DNA from: Mixophyes australis
Taxonomy: Eukaryota; Chordata; Amphibia; Anura; Limnodynastidae
DNA length: 64,000 nucleotides
Assembly (NCBI GenBank): GCA_036250195.1
Contig: JAVHZZ010000002.1
Span: 369,646,624 to 369,710,623, forward strand
Direction of reading: 5' to 3'
Positions 1-11,773 of the stretch are shown piece after piece. A model generated the notes under the pieces. The model was not told the origin of the DNA and did not search any database. It saw only the letters and a program-made list of their open reading frames with translations. The stretch's first letter is position 1. The number at the start of each line of letters is the position of its first letter. Position numbers and translations under genes: made by a program.

Positions 1-172
1 ATACACACTGCATTCTTTATATACTACACTAATGTGCTAGCTGTCCTTTGTGGGCTGACCACTCCCCCTCTAGTGTCTGGTCTCGCCTCTTTGATGGTTG
101 GCCACACCCCCTCTGGTGGGCCCCTAGCGTTGCTGTCCCCTGGTGGGCCCTTCATGCCCCAGTCCGACACTG
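1..172. mobile_element. Right end of a non-autonomous hAT-like element, cut by the window edge
   Basis: The first 172 bases match the right end of the complete element at 37271-38705 almost base for base. The match runs from the ATACACACTGCATTC stretch to the terminal CAGTCCGACACTG. The left end lies outside the window, so its target duplication cannot be checked. There is no coding capacity here; short open frames across it are chance. Confidence 0.8.
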
Positions 173-176
173 CCTA

Positions 177-350
177 GGGGTATATTTACTAAACGGTGGG
201 TTGGAAAACGTGGAGATGTTGCTTATATCTATAAACAGATTATAACTGTCAATTATTTAGTTCATTTTACAAAATGACAGATAGAATCTGATTGGTTGCA
301 ATAGGCAACATCTCCACTTTTTCAAACTTGCAGTTTAGTAAATATACCCC
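177..350. mobile_element. Palindromic MITE, GGGGTATATTTACTAAA family (Harbinger-like)
   Basis: The ends GGGGTATATTTACTAAA and TTTAGTAAATATACCCC are inverted repeats. They flank inner arms around GTGGAGATGTTGC and GCAACATCTCCAC. A 3-bp CTA lies on both sides (174-176 and 351-353), as in Harbinger-type insertions. Relatives in this window are at 32486, 47772 and 55481. The insertion sits 2 bp outside the hAT end at 172, so it landed inside that element's target duplication. Confidence 0.8.
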
Positions 351-354
351 CTAG

Positions 355-906
355 TCTGACTACATTCCAAATGTTATATGTTTAAACTGCAGCCAAAAAT
401 GAGTGGGGTTAATGTTAAACATTGAGTAAAATGGGTTGAGGCAATTATATTTCCAGACCTGGTCTAGTGTACATTACAGAGACCTTTAAACCGGTTAGCT
501 TACTGAATTAGGACAATTTGGATGTTCATAAAAGCTTGGGAGGTAGTGACTCACCAGGCTGCACTGCATTCTGAACACTATCAAGTTTTTTTTCTTAGAA
601 CTAGATACTGGTAACAGTTGATTAGTGGAATACGGGTAGCTTGGAGTGCTGCAGGCTTTCTTTTTGTGCTCTGTGTCTGATGTAAACGCCAGCGTCTCAT
701 GCTCTCTCCTCGTGTGACACAATTCCCTGGGTGATTACTGGGAGCAGAATATTTAGAGGATCTCCCAGGAGAGGGTTGATGTAAGAATGGGAAGTTTATG
801 TACACTTAACTCTTGCTGTGCGGGGTGAATCTCTTCATAAATATGCTTTACCTTCAAATAAAAAACTGTTGGATGAGCTCAATCTTCCTAGAGAGGATTG
901 TAAAGC
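355..906. other. No gene recognised
   Basis: AT-rich unique-looking DNA with only short chance open frames. No repeat family, splice structure or protein similarity is apparent. Confidence 0.5.
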
Positions 907-1107
907 TTCATTAAGGATCTTAACTTAAGAAACTTCTTATTTCAGTCTCCTGGACAAAACCATATTACAATGCAAGATGTGCAAATTAGTTTTCTGTTTT
1001 GCACATAAGTTAAATACTGACTGTTTTTTCATGTAGCACACAAATACTTGATAGCTTATTTGTACACTGAAATTTAAAATTGATATTTGTGTGCTACATG
1101 AAAAAAC
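907..1107. mobile_element. Truncated copy of the hairpin MITE at 36670-37004
   Basis: From TTCATTAAGGATCTTAACTT to the CATGAAAAAACA stretch this matches the left arm, loop and first part of the right arm of the 335-bp palindrome at 36670-37004. The loop is in the opposite orientation to that copy. The outer right arm and the first few bases of the left arm are missing. Confidence 0.8.
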
Positions 1108-1494
1108 ATTGGTTGATTGTATTTTCGGGCAGACCTGATCCACATCTGACCAATAAAGATGTTTATTGGGATTTCTGGTAATTTGTGGTTCATAGAAGCA
1201 GCGATCTTGAGTTAATTTAGTCTAAATGTCTATATGGGCCATAGTATGTGGGTAGCTTTAGATAGCATATTGATCCGGCAGTGCAGATGTCTCTAGATAA
1301 CTGGTCCTGATGTCACTAGCGTACCTGAGGTTAAATTTCATCCAGGATATTCCATGGATACCATCATCTCCAAAGTATGCACTGAATTTCACAATCCCAA
1401 AAGCAGGAGTCTATGACATTCAATTCAGCATTGAGTTCCGATCTCTCTGTGGCTGGTTCCTGTTAATAAATCACTTTATATTGAAATGTTGTCT
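1108..1494. other. No gene recognised
   Basis: Unique-looking sequence between two mobile elements. I see no coding or structural signal. Confidence 0.4.
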
Positions 1495-1820
1495 CAGCAC
1501 GGTGGCTTAGTGGTTAGCACTTCTGTCTCACAGCACTGGGGTCATGGGTTCGATTCCCGACCAGATAAGGCATCTGTGTGGAGTTTGTATGTTCTCCCCG
1601 TGTTTGCGTGGGTTTCCTCCGGGTGCTCCAGTTTCCTCCCACACTCCAAAAACATACTTGTAGGTTAGTTGGCTGCTATTAAATTGACCCTAGTCTCTCG
1701 GTCTGTATGTGTGTATAGGTAGGTAATTTAAACTGTAAGCTCTAATGGTGCAGGGACTGATGTGTGTAAGCTCTCTGCGCTGCGCAAATAGAGGTGCTAT
1801 ATAAATAGCTGATGATGATG
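1495..1820 (+). mobile_element. tRNA-derived SINE, copy 1
   Basis: The head carries RNA polymerase III internal promoter boxes. An A-box-like TGGCTTAGTGG is followed by a B box GGTTCGATTCC. The body reads TGTATGTTCTCCCCGTGTTT then CGTGGGTTTCCTCCGGGTGC, a block also found in fish tRNA-SINEs of the DANA type (family resemblance from memory). The 3' part has the CTGTAAGCTCTAATGG and GCAGGGACTGATGTG motifs, GCTATATAAATA, and a (GAT)n tail. A second copy is at 18110-18625. It is not a functional tRNA gene, because no cloverleaf acceptor stem closes. Confidence 0.85.
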
Positions 1821-4465
1821 TTAAAAAAATTAACCAGTTTGTGGATGATAATTGACCCAATACAATGGTGTGGATGGCAAACTGATGGATAATACGATCA
1901 TCTTCTGTGAAAATGCAAAGCTAGTCGCAATGTGTGTATTGTAATTGTGTAATTAAAGTTTTTCTAATAATTTATTAAAAAATAAAAATATTGTATATTT
2001 CAATTAAAAATATTGTTTGGTGATGCTCTGCTATAGCTATAAAGAAAACCTAGAAATGCATTTATTGCTGTAAGTATTTGAACAGAAAATGGCTGCCACC
2101 CTGACACATTCACACGAGAACGGGATGCCATGTACTGCTGTGACTGATTGACAAGGAATGACCCTTTGCATCATTTCAGTGTCAGCCCTCAAGCCTCACA
2201 CAAAGGGAAATACCATCTTTTCACTGCTCAAAATAAAATCTATAACAGAGAAACTGAACAGCTGTCTCTACCCCTCGGATTTAATTATTGATACCCTCCT
2301 TAACCTTTCACCTTCTCTGGACGCACTCAGCTGCAGCCAATTTAAACAGATCAAGCGGATCAAATTGCCAGCCCTGTCTGCTCTATCTAGTTATAACTGA
2401 TAATTATAAGTGCATAAAGTGGAGAGAAAGGGGTTTTACCTGGCGAGGAATATTTTACAGGTGATCTTCTCTCAGAAGTAAATTAATGGGGTGATGCCCT
2501 TGTGTAAAGTCCAATGTTTATTTAACATAGGGTTGACCGAAGCCTCATTTTAAATTGAACTGGTTTGTCCAGAGTTGAAGCAGCTATTTTGTGGCCTGGG
2601 TAGTGAAGAAGTCGAAATTATCTTTATAAATACTGGTTTATCTCAACAAATGTCTGCCTCTTCCCTGTGAAAGCAATGAGCACACCTTGGATGCTTATGA
2701 AAAATGTATTATGTGGATGATGGTATAATGACAGCCCTGCAGAACACATTTTTCATAAAAGCAGGATCTGGACAGCATAATAAAAGGACATTATGTAACA
2801 AGGGAACTCAGCGTCCGTTTCCATCATCTGTCTAATGAACTGAGAAAAAGATTGCTGCACTGTGGAATAATAAAGAGGAGTGTGAGATAAGTGTTTCTTT
2901 AAAAAGAAGGAAAAACAGATTTGATTATTACCCTTCAAAGAAGCATTGTCAGAGTTTTGTATTGGCTAGCTGCATGCACAGTACATATGTGTTGGAGGGC
3001 TTCTATTAAAGATGTGCTGTCATATAGCTGGTTTTACGGGCACAAAAAAGCTCCAGTGAGCCACATCTGGTACACAGGCTGCCGGTTGGACATACCAGTT
3101 TAAAGGATAAGCTGGTTGTTAGTAATTGTTTCCTATATACCCAAAGAATGATATCAAATGACAGTAGTATATGTAACAGGAATATAATAACAATTTTGTG
3201 TGTTCAGTCATTTGACACCCTGACCACCCAGTCAGATTAAAAAGTTCTCCCGACGGCTAGTTGAGGGTGTGTGTTTTTGTGTCTTATGGCGCGTAAAATG
3301 TGTTTGATGATGTCACTGGAAAGTGGAATGTTATTATACATGTCCAAACAGCGTGCTCCTGTAACCCAACTGTCTATGCAGCTTAGATTGGACACTGAGC
3401 TCAAGCAAACATCTTTTAATAGTTACATTATTATTCAGCATTGTTACATATGAGGCATAGTAACAATTCAGGCTCTATTGATACAGTAATTTTATATAGT
3501 CACAGTTCATTGTTTATTCATTCACTTTATGCATTTAAAAGATAACTCCATTAAAAATGAAACTTTAGTTTTGGGCGAAGCTCAAAGATAATATAACATT
3601 TAGTACGTTTAATGTAATAGTCCAGAGCTACAATCCTCTTCTAGTGAGTTGGGCCTTTTCAAACCAAGCGGTGTTGGCATTGCCCCTGCCGTTTCATATG
3701 AATGGGAAGATCAAGAGGTAGAGACATCAACAACACAGCTGCCTATCGGCAAGCAGCAGTAGAAGAGAGTATTGGAGTTTTGGTGAACCGGAGCCTTCAA
3801 GGTAACCAGGTAGATTGGGGGTAATGACAGACCAAAAGGTAAGATGAGTTTATTGTTATTATCAGTGGTGGAAATATACATTATTGACACACCACATGTA
3901 GTCACATGCAGCTGCCACCCACACCTCTCTGCTGTCCTGGGTCACATTATGTCCTCCTCACTCTCCCCTTATAACATATACCAACCTCCTGCCTAAACCT
4001 TGTCACATGCCCCAACATCTCATTGTCATATCATATATGGCAAAAAGAGGGAGAGCATGGGGCACCTATGACCAGTGGATAGAGAGAATCATGGGGGGAT
4101 AGTGGGTATGGAATCTTTGACAAATATACTCCCCTCTCTCCCTTTATCACGTCTGCACCCCCACCATTCGCTTATTGCAATGTGTGCCCCAAACTCCAGT
4201 CACCACCACCAGCGCCACTCGAGTTCCTGCCAGCCAGGGTGTATGGTGGAGGAGGACTCTAGACATCTCCACAACAGCTCCATGAGGGAAGGAAGTCCAG
4301 AGTTTAGAGTGCCTGTAACTCCACCTGATGATACCAACAATGCTCTGCACAGGCCACCCATATCATGGGGCAGAGGTGTGAGCAACTATTTTATACGCCT
4401 GTGGTTCCCTTCACAAGCAGAGCAGTGTGAAGTAGGATATACCTCCTGACCTGAATTGTGCAGGA
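1821..4465. other. 2.6 kb without a recognisable gene
   Basis: AT-rich DNA with scattered open frames of up to 124 codons (4075-4449 on the plus strand). None shows a domain, codon bias or splice context that I can support. I also see no clear mobile-element ends here. Confidence 0.4.
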
Positions 4466-4480
4466 CCCCCCCCCCCCCCC
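4466..4480 (+). repeat. C15 homopolymer
   Basis: Fifteen consecutive C. It is prone to length change and sequencing error. Confidence 0.9.
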
Positions 4481-4689
4481 ATAATTGTGTCTGTTTCACA
4501 CTTGGTAGGTTGCACTGCTCACCTCAACATGTCCTAAGATCTGGTGCTGCGTGGCTGGATCCTGGAATGTTGAGGCCATGTTTGCAAAAGGAATAGATAC
4601 TATTCACCTAAGCAACAAGTGATCAGTCTAGGATTCCCTTTCCGACCAGCCCTGACATTAAATCAAATAAAACCCATGTTTAGTAAATA

Positions 4690-5950
4690 GACAGGGGCAT
4701 AACACAAAATTGTAAGGCCCCACAGCAAAATTTGTGGGCAGCCCTCTACATCAAAGGGTCACTCTCGGCGTTAAGATTCACTGGGTCTTGCTGCCGACAG
4801 CTTCCCCATGTGGAAGCCTATTTATCAGCAGAACAAGTACCACCACAATCCATTAATGAAAGGCTTTATTTTTTTAAACACAGCATTTTGTTTCAATTGT
4901 GAATAATTTTAAAATATTTGTAACTATTTTTCACAATGTATTTATTTATTTATTTAACTAACTGTAGATAGTGGACTAAAAAGCCCAAGTCAGTTCCAGT
5001 GTGCATGAGAGAACCGCCTAACCAGGTCACGCATGTGCAAATCTCCTTAGACTGGCTTAGTGAATCTGTAATTTAACTGTCGCGATTTTATTGATAAATT
5101 ATGATGGTAGGTGATTTTCACCCCTATAAAGAGTCATAGGAGATCGCAGCAATTAGCAGCAATAGAAAATCAGCCCCTATAGTCCTATATAGTGAGAATA
5201 AGTAACAGAGCTTTTGAGACAAGAAAATGCAGGGGCCTAACACTGGGAATAAAGTCGGAGCTACTCCATGTTTCATTGGTGGTTCCTCTATAAAGGGATT
5301 ACCTACAAGTCTTCATTAATTAGGGGGCCAGGGAGGGGGTGGGATGGTGTCTTAGAAGACCTGTTGCCAAATCTATAAAATAAGTAGAGAAGGGTGGGCA
5401 GTTGATAAGTCTATTCTGGTTCCTGATCTATACATAATATACAGGGCTTTTGATAGTGATAATTGTTTGATATGACTATTCTGGCACCCAATCTGTAAAA
5501 ATACATAGGCTTGATGTGACTATTCTGGTGGGGGCGTGACATGACTTTCATGGTTCCTGATCTGTAACAAATATGGTGCTGGGTGGGAGAAATTGACCTT
5601 TTTATTTCCATTTAGTTATTAGTTTAATGCAGAGGATGCTGGTGGTGGTGGGGGAATAGGGCTACATTTTAAATGGAAATGCTATCAACTTTATGTCGTG
5701 GCTGGTGGGGGGGAAATAGGTCTACATATTAGAAGTGAATGTTGGGGCTGGTTTGGGAGGGAATAGTAGAGAGCTAGGTGCTGCCGCTGGGAGGCAGCGT
5801 CTAGTCACAAGATATAGAGAAGAGCGACATGAGGAGAGGAGAGACATGAGGGGCCAATGTGAGAAACATGATGGGGGCAATGTTTGCAGCACTCTCTTTA
5901 TATGTATTAGACCATAAGGCCCCCCTGAACTTAGCATCAGGATGGGCTTG
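4690..5950. other. Possible degenerate DNA-element remnant
   Basis: A left-end-like CAGGGGCATAAC near 4692 is followed by GGCCCC. G-rich segments at 5640-5720 (GGTGGTGGGGGAATAGG and GGGAAATAGGTCTAC) resemble the interior of the hAT element at 38140-38230. A GGCCCCCCTGAA stretch lies near 5920. No reliable right terminus or target duplication was found, so the limits are approximate. Confidence 0.3.
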
Positions 5951-6623
5951 TGTACGGCCAGCTTAAGTGGAGATGTTTTATAAACCAAATGAATGTGTAT
6001 ATTTCAATAATACATTAACCAGGCCAAATACCAACATTTACAAAAATGTTTATATTCTGGATTGCATTTGGGAAAAGCTCTGAACACTGGAGTGTGAAGA
6101 TATAGGTGGTACATATCATTAGTCTAATCCATTTTCCCAATAAAAGAAACATAATCAGAAAATGCTGTTAATGGCTTGTCAAATGATGGCACGACCTACT
6201 AAATCACCACACAAAATTATTAGTCTTAGCCAGAAAATACCAACACAGAACCACCGTCCTATCCCAGAGCATGCTTGTTTTCTTTCTCTTGAATACCTTT
6301 GCATGAAACTTGCATGTTCAAAGTTTATGTGTCAGCTACACACACTGATGCCTATAATTTCTAATGAATTAATAGGCTGCAACCACATAAATGGTGACGT
6401 GTACAGTGACGAATACACTTTTAAAACAAAATTTGAGTTGGCTCATAGTTTCTATCCCTGCTTATCAGATATAATTTTTTGTCTTTTTGTTGTATATCAG
6501 GGAAACCTGTTGGAGTGCCTGTTGTAAACCTATCTGCCCCACACCCGGGTCAGTCTTTGTCTGCTAGGACTTAATTTTTTTTTAATTTTTCAGCAGCTTG
6601 GAGGGTCTAAACTCATATCACCA
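5951..6623. other. No gene recognised
   Basis: The 121-codon open frame at 6162-6527 has no recognisable motif and is probably chance. Confidence 0.4.
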
Positions 6624-6676
6624 ATGGCGTGTAGTGTGTGGTGTGTGGCGTGTAGTGTGTGGCGTGTGGCGTGTGA
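6624..6676 (+). repeat. Degenerate GGCGTGTAGTGTGT repeat
   Basis: Short low-complexity tract of alternating GGCGTGT, AGTGTGT and GGTGTGT units. Confidence 0.7.
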
Positions 6677-7077
6677 AAAAAGGCAGGGCTATATAGCTAG
6701 GGCACTCCCAGGGCTTGTGCTGGCCCTGTATAACTTAGCTTACTCCCACCTATACTACCCACACTAGTGCACCTTCATGGCTGCCTTAGCTAATCCTCTA
6801 TATCCTTCATTTAGATTGTAAACTCTCTCAAGAGTAGGGCCCTCGCTACGCTTTGATTTAATTTCTCCATGTATTTTGTCTACCTAGCATATTCCTATTT
6901 TATTGTTTGGAAGGTGATCCATACGGCAATTTCTGTGTTCGAGGTTCTGTGTAAGGAGAAGGGTGTTAGTGGAGGGTGAGAGCTAACCTTTGTGTAGCAA
7001 ATTGCCCGAGGTTGGTGTGTACAGGGTGTGGTGAGATCAAAAATGAAAATGAAGGATGTATCAATTCTCCTTGTAGT
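6677..7077. other. No gene; SINE-tail-like fragment
   Basis: Around 6810 the motif TTAGATTGTAAACTCTCTCA followed by AGAGTAGGGCCCTC resembles the 3' part of tRNA-SINEs. No head region is present. Confidence 0.35.
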
Positions 7078-7778
7078 TGTCACGATTCCTAGCGATTTCA
7101 GGAAGCAGCAACAGAAAAATAATAAACCAAATGTCTTTATTCAGGCAAAATACATAAACAAGGATTCAGTTTGTGGGATATGCAGATTTCCAGGTATCAG
7201 TATATACAGGTATAACTCAAATCCACAGATATGAACAGGTGTGATCAATGACAGGAAAGTCCACATGGCAACAGGTTCCAAGTAATGATAGATACAGTTA
7301 AATATCAAGGACAAGTATAATGAGTTATCTAATCCAGGAGGCACGAGGCTGTCCAGGGAAGCAGACAAACTGAGTCCAGTGACCAAGCAGAGATCAGGGT
7401 AAGCAGAATCCAATAATCAGGCAGAGGTCTGGTTCACAAGCGAATAAGCATAGTTCAGAAATCAAGCCGAGGTCAGGGCAACAGGCAAACCAGCAGGGTC
7501 CAGGAATCAGGCAGAGGGTCATAACAGGAGGTCAAACAGCAGCTAAGCAAAACTAGAACAGGGATTAACAGGAGACAAGCAGCAGCCAGATAAAAACAAT
7601 GAACTGCACAGAGCACAGACTAAGGCAGGTATTAGAAGTTGTGAGACAGGTGCAGTTCTAATCAGAAAGGAAGATTAACTCCTACAGGCATGGTGGAAAG
7701 TTCAGGGGCAGAACAGCAGCACCTCTGCTGGATTTGAGGTACTGCTGCCACATACAAAATATAGGCAGAGTCGTAACA
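7078..7778 (-). mobile_element. Solo-LTR-like element, 701 bp
   Basis: The element starts TGTCACGATTCC and ends CGTAACA, that is TG...CA. It is bounded by a perfect 5-bp duplication GTAGT at 7073-7077 and 7779-7783. On the minus strand an AATAAA (in CTGAATAAAGACATTTGG) lies about 60 bp before the end, the layout of an LTR with its polyadenylation signal. There is no internal retroviral-type coding region, so it looks like a recombined solo LTR. The pyrimidine-rich minus-strand text resembles Ty3/gypsy LTRs of frogs and fish, but the family assignment is inference. Confidence 0.7.
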
Positions 7779-7884
7779 GTAGTATTGGCATGTCTAACTT
7801 GAGGTTCTTCCGGTTGTGCTACACAATAGGGAATTACCAGCAATGCTGAGCTATGGTACCGGTTTTGGCTGGAAAAACATGGTG

Positions 7885-8075
7885 CCCACAGGCCTAATGC
7901 CTGAAACGTCTGGTGACCACAGGCCTAATGCCTGAAACGTCAGGCACCCAAAGGACTTTACCATGTTCCCAGGCTCTAGGCCTGAATTGTATGAGCCACA
8001 GGCCCTGTGCCTGAATTTGTGCCATGGGCCTAGTGCCCGACTACTGTTCCTATGGACCTAGTGCCAGACTACTAC
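7885..8075 (+). repeat. Degenerate tandem repeat, GGCCTAATGCCTGAA core
   Basis: Six decaying copies of a unit of about 30-35 bp: GGCCTAATGCCTGAAACGTC twice (near 7891 and 7922), then GGCCTGAATTG, GGCCCTGTGCCTGAAT, GGCCTAGTGCCCGAC and GACCTAGTGCCAGAC. It has no clear open frame. Confidence 0.6.
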
Positions 8076-9779
8076 TACTACCTTCCTGCCAACATCATCT
8101 TTGGTGAGCCCAGCACCTTCTCTCTTGAATCGGCGGCCGCCATCATCCTCAAGGATCTGCAGATCTCTTCTATCTTGATCCGCCGTCACTTCTTTTTCGG
8201 AGTCTCTCTCTCTGACGATGGACTCAGGCATATCAGTCGCTAAATAAAAGTCATTGAGAGGGGGCAGATCAATGATGCGGTGAGCCTAGAATGTCCTCGG
8301 CAAGCTCCAATTTGCTTGCCATGTTGGATTCTAAATGGACCAAAGTGAATCTTTACAGATTCGGTTGATCCAGGTCCGGAAGACGACGCAAAGTCTTACC
8401 TGCTCTACAATGTTGACGAGGCGGTAAGTGAATGTCTTCTGCCAGGCACCTCTTCACAGAAGTATTGACTGTATAGTGCTAGATATTTGTGATCACATAA
8501 ATGCGTATTGCTAGAATACAGCTATCCTTTGCCCACATACAATAAGTGCTACATAAGAAGGAACATGCCATTAGCCAGTAACTCCATGCCTTTATCACAG
8601 TCCTCTATCTGTTTCGCCAGGGTTTTCTTATATGTAAACTAGGTTGCTACTTTGCCTAGAATAGCACAATACTAAACATTTAACACTTTGTATCGCCGTA
8701 TGCATTTTTGTAATATTTCCTGGAATTTATCTTTATTTCTTTCTCTGTTAATCACTTCTACTGTAAAGCCTGTGATATAATCTTCCTGCCCTCCAGGGTC
8801 AGTTTAACAAGTGGCCTGATACTACCACCGCTCCGGGAGCCTCTCATAAATAACACTTACAGCTCAGAGCATGAAAAACGTCGTTTTCCTGGATTTTGCC
8901 GTTTTATTCTTTTCTTGGAAAACAGAGACAAATGAAAAACAGTCCATCTAGTCCAGTAAAAATGTGCTGTAATAAAGAAATGTGATACTTCCTTCTGGTG
9001 AATATCAATCATTGTTGAATGTACAAATACTGTATCAGAAGATAGGAACAAAAGAACGAATCAATCATTTTACATATCAACATATACATGGGACAATGAG
9101 ACCAGTAACATGAGTCCAAGTAATAAGCAGACTTATGATCCAGTCTATATGCCCCTGGATCCAATGCATAATATGAGATACTGGTTACGTCCTCTTACCA
9201 GTGATAACACCAATCACACGCACATCACATCTATATCATCGATGGACACTTCACCCAGGCTATTTGCCATTCTGGGCGCTCAGAACTCTGCCTCTTGTCT
9301 GCCTACCCTTATGTCATTCCTGTCAAGCAGTGTAAAGTCCTCTGAGGAAACCACAAACTTGTGTGGAGAAACGCGTTAGTTGGAGCTATTGCATAACAAT
9401 AAAGATCCAGGAACATCTTGACTCATAGGATTGTTGATAAGAAGTTTTACACTACTTTACAGACCCGGGTCTATTGGCTATACAGGGACTGGGGATTTCT
9501 ACTCCCTGATCTGTGTGAGACTAGAGATGCAGCTGTAGCTGACGGTATCAAAATCCGCAGACACAGACTGCTCAAGTCATATCTGAGATATATACTTATC
9601 CAGCGGATTCCTATTCAACCTCCGAAAATTGTGGTTGTGATCCTAAAAGAAAGCCTAAAAGTTTGTGACTTTTATATAAAAAAAAAAAAGGTATATATCT
9701 ACAGCTAGGAGCACTCTAATAGAGCTGGCTGCCTTAGAGGTATATAGGAGTGATCACCCAAACACACTCCAATAGAAAT
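8076..9779. other. No gene recognised; dispersed-repeat fragments
   Basis: Near 9340-9380 the sequence CTGAGGAAACCACAAACTTG followed by GAGAAACGCGTTAG resembles stretches at 10311 and 33437 (AGAAACGCATTGG, GCGAAACGTGTTTG). It is probably a dispersed repeat shared by all three. I cannot name the family. Nothing else is supported. Confidence 0.4.
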
Positions 9780-9990
9780 ATCAAATAACCAACATATATA
9801 GAACCTTTGGTGCTACTAATTTTTTTTGCATCGTGGAAGCCTAAGGATATTTGGAAAACAATAGAAGAAGATTGGACTGTATGAATTTTATTTATGACTG
9901 TTACATATGGTTATGACCCATTGCAAGAGGGAATGATATCTCTCATTGTTTTAGTAGCGTCAAAGGTTGTATATATGTTGGTTATTTGAC
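9780..9990. repeat. Inverted repeat (foldback or MITE-like), 39-bp arms
   Basis: The left arm 9780-9818 begins TCAAATAACCAACATATATA. The right arm 9952-9990 is its reverse complement with about four mismatches. The spacer is about 133 bp. No target duplication was identified. Confidence 0.65.
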
Positions 9991-11349
9991 TTTTATATTT
10001 TCCAGTGTTCTTATATTATTTGAGTCAATCTGTGGAATATCAGCGATTGGAAAGCTTTCCCTATATGTGCACTATAGGTGACTGGTGATCTGCAATGAAA
10101 GACTGAACTGGGTCCTAATATTATCATAAGTGAAGTGAATTTTTATTAATGAATTGGATGCAGTGTGTTTTAAATTAACTTGTATAGGGTGGTTTATTTA
10201 CTGGAGAGTATGTTTTAGCGCTTCTCCCCCTCCTCTTTTTTCTAGTCCCACGATAAGAAGTCTCTTTGTATCTACTTGACCAACTAATTTCTAATCTACT
10301 GAGGGTCTTCTCAAGCAATGATAAAGACCCCCACGAGGGGAGAAACGCATTGGAAGACATAGAGAGAGAAGAATAGTTACTGGATAAGAGTGGTGTTTTC
10401 CCAACAAGGGACAGGCAGGATGCACAAGGGACAATGTGTTTGGAGCAGAGATGGGGCCTGCTCATACCTGTCCTAATATCATAAAGGAACTTGACAGTGA
10501 TACACATGGATGCACGTATGGTTAGAGACTTCACAAGACACCACCGTGACTTCATGTTCTCACCGAAACACTGTGCAGTACATGACCTCATTTTTATTAT
10601 CATCATGTTTTGTTTACATAGTATCATAATAGCTCCTGTTTTTGTTATTCCAAACAAGTTATTGTATGTTTAACTGAGAGAAGTTATTCATTGAAGCCGA
10701 CCAACACCTTAATACCAATTCAGGCTTCTAGGCAATGACTGGCCTAAGCATGGACCAATCAAGTTTGCAGGAATTCTTGTAAATAGAAAAACTAGCAGAC
10801 ATTAAATATTACTGATGATTTTTTCTTTTTTTTTTTCTCTTAAAGTATTTACTCTGTAACACAAGTTCTAGACGAATCTTTTCAGGAAATATGCAATAGC
10901 AATTGGAATGCTGCTGGTCCCTTACAATCAACACCTACAATTCATAGCAGATCTAGACGACTGGTGGGAGTGTGCATGAGCGAGAGGCTGTACCCACACT
11001 GCTGTTCTTACATGTTATATCTTGCTAACCTGCTCCCTCCCCTAGCCGGACCCCCGGGAGAAAACGGCTGCATGCAGAATTCCCCGGGGCTCTGGCTAAG
11101 GGGGAGAGAGGGTTACTATAATATATTGTGTAGGTACTAGGGCAGCTTTAACGTTGACCAATGACAGCAGATGTTCCAGAATTAGTTTAAATGATATGCC
11201 AACTTTTAAACAAAAGGCTTCCATTAAATCTATCAGGCCCAATAATGCATATAGAAATATACATATCTGCCAATATAACTTGGTACTTGTGAGATTTAGC
11301 TTAGAAGATACCAGCACTACTGCCGGACACCTGTGCATTCGAAAGAAGC
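9991..11349. other. No gene recognised
   Basis: Contains the second GAGAAACGCATTGG repeat fragment near 10340. The 160-codon minus-strand open frame at 10175-10657 has no family features. Confidence 0.4.
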
Positions 11350-11773
11350 TTCTGGTGTCCTCAGTGTCGGATTTATCAGCATCGGCAACGCGTACCCCAC
11401 CCGTCCAAGGAAGGATAAACGGGACAGGGTCATGGGCGCCCCAAGGCTCATTGATGTGCGTGGGGCGGGAAGGCTAGTCTGTCTGGTCCAATCCAAGAGA
11501 AGAGCTTCTGTAGCACATATTGCTAATAAAATGTAATGCTGGCTATGTTAGACAGGTGTCAGAACACACAGTGCATCGCAGCTTGCTGCACATGGAGCTG
11601 CATAGTGGCAGAGTACCCATGCTGACTCCTGTCCAAGCACCTACAATGGGCACATGAGCACCAGAACTGGAGCATGGAACAATGGAAGAAGGAGGCCTGG
11701 CCTGATAAATCACGTTTTAGTCTACATAATGTGGGCGGCCGGGTGTGTGTTGACCTGGGGAAGAGATGGAACC
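11350..11773 (+). pseudogene. Tc1-like transposase fragment, broken
   Basis: Conceptual translation in shifting plus frames resembles the middle of a Tc1-like DDE transposase. The segment TGGAGCATGGAACAATGGAA with the following CCTGGCCTGATAAATCACG corresponds to the W.MEQWKK.AWSDESRF region, which holds the family's first catalytic Asp. Upstream text corresponds to the linker with RxLHxxGLxSRxP-type motifs. Several frameshifts and stops (for example AATAAAATGTAATGC) break it. It is interrupted at 11774 by an LTR insertion. The bases just beyond the LTR (GCACCAGGATGCACT) are what the same gene would be expected to continue with. Confidence 0.7.

Noticed and set aside
1495..1570. A tRNA gene
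   Set aside because: A and B boxes are present, but the arms do not fold into a full cloverleaf and the sequence continues into a SINE body with a (GAT)n tail.
4075..4449. 124-codon plus-strand open frame
   Set aside because: No recognisable domain, opposite-strand frames open in the same place, and no splice or promoter context.
10175..10657. 160-codon minus-strand open frame
   Set aside because: No domain, low-complexity ends, and it overlaps a dispersed-repeat fragment.
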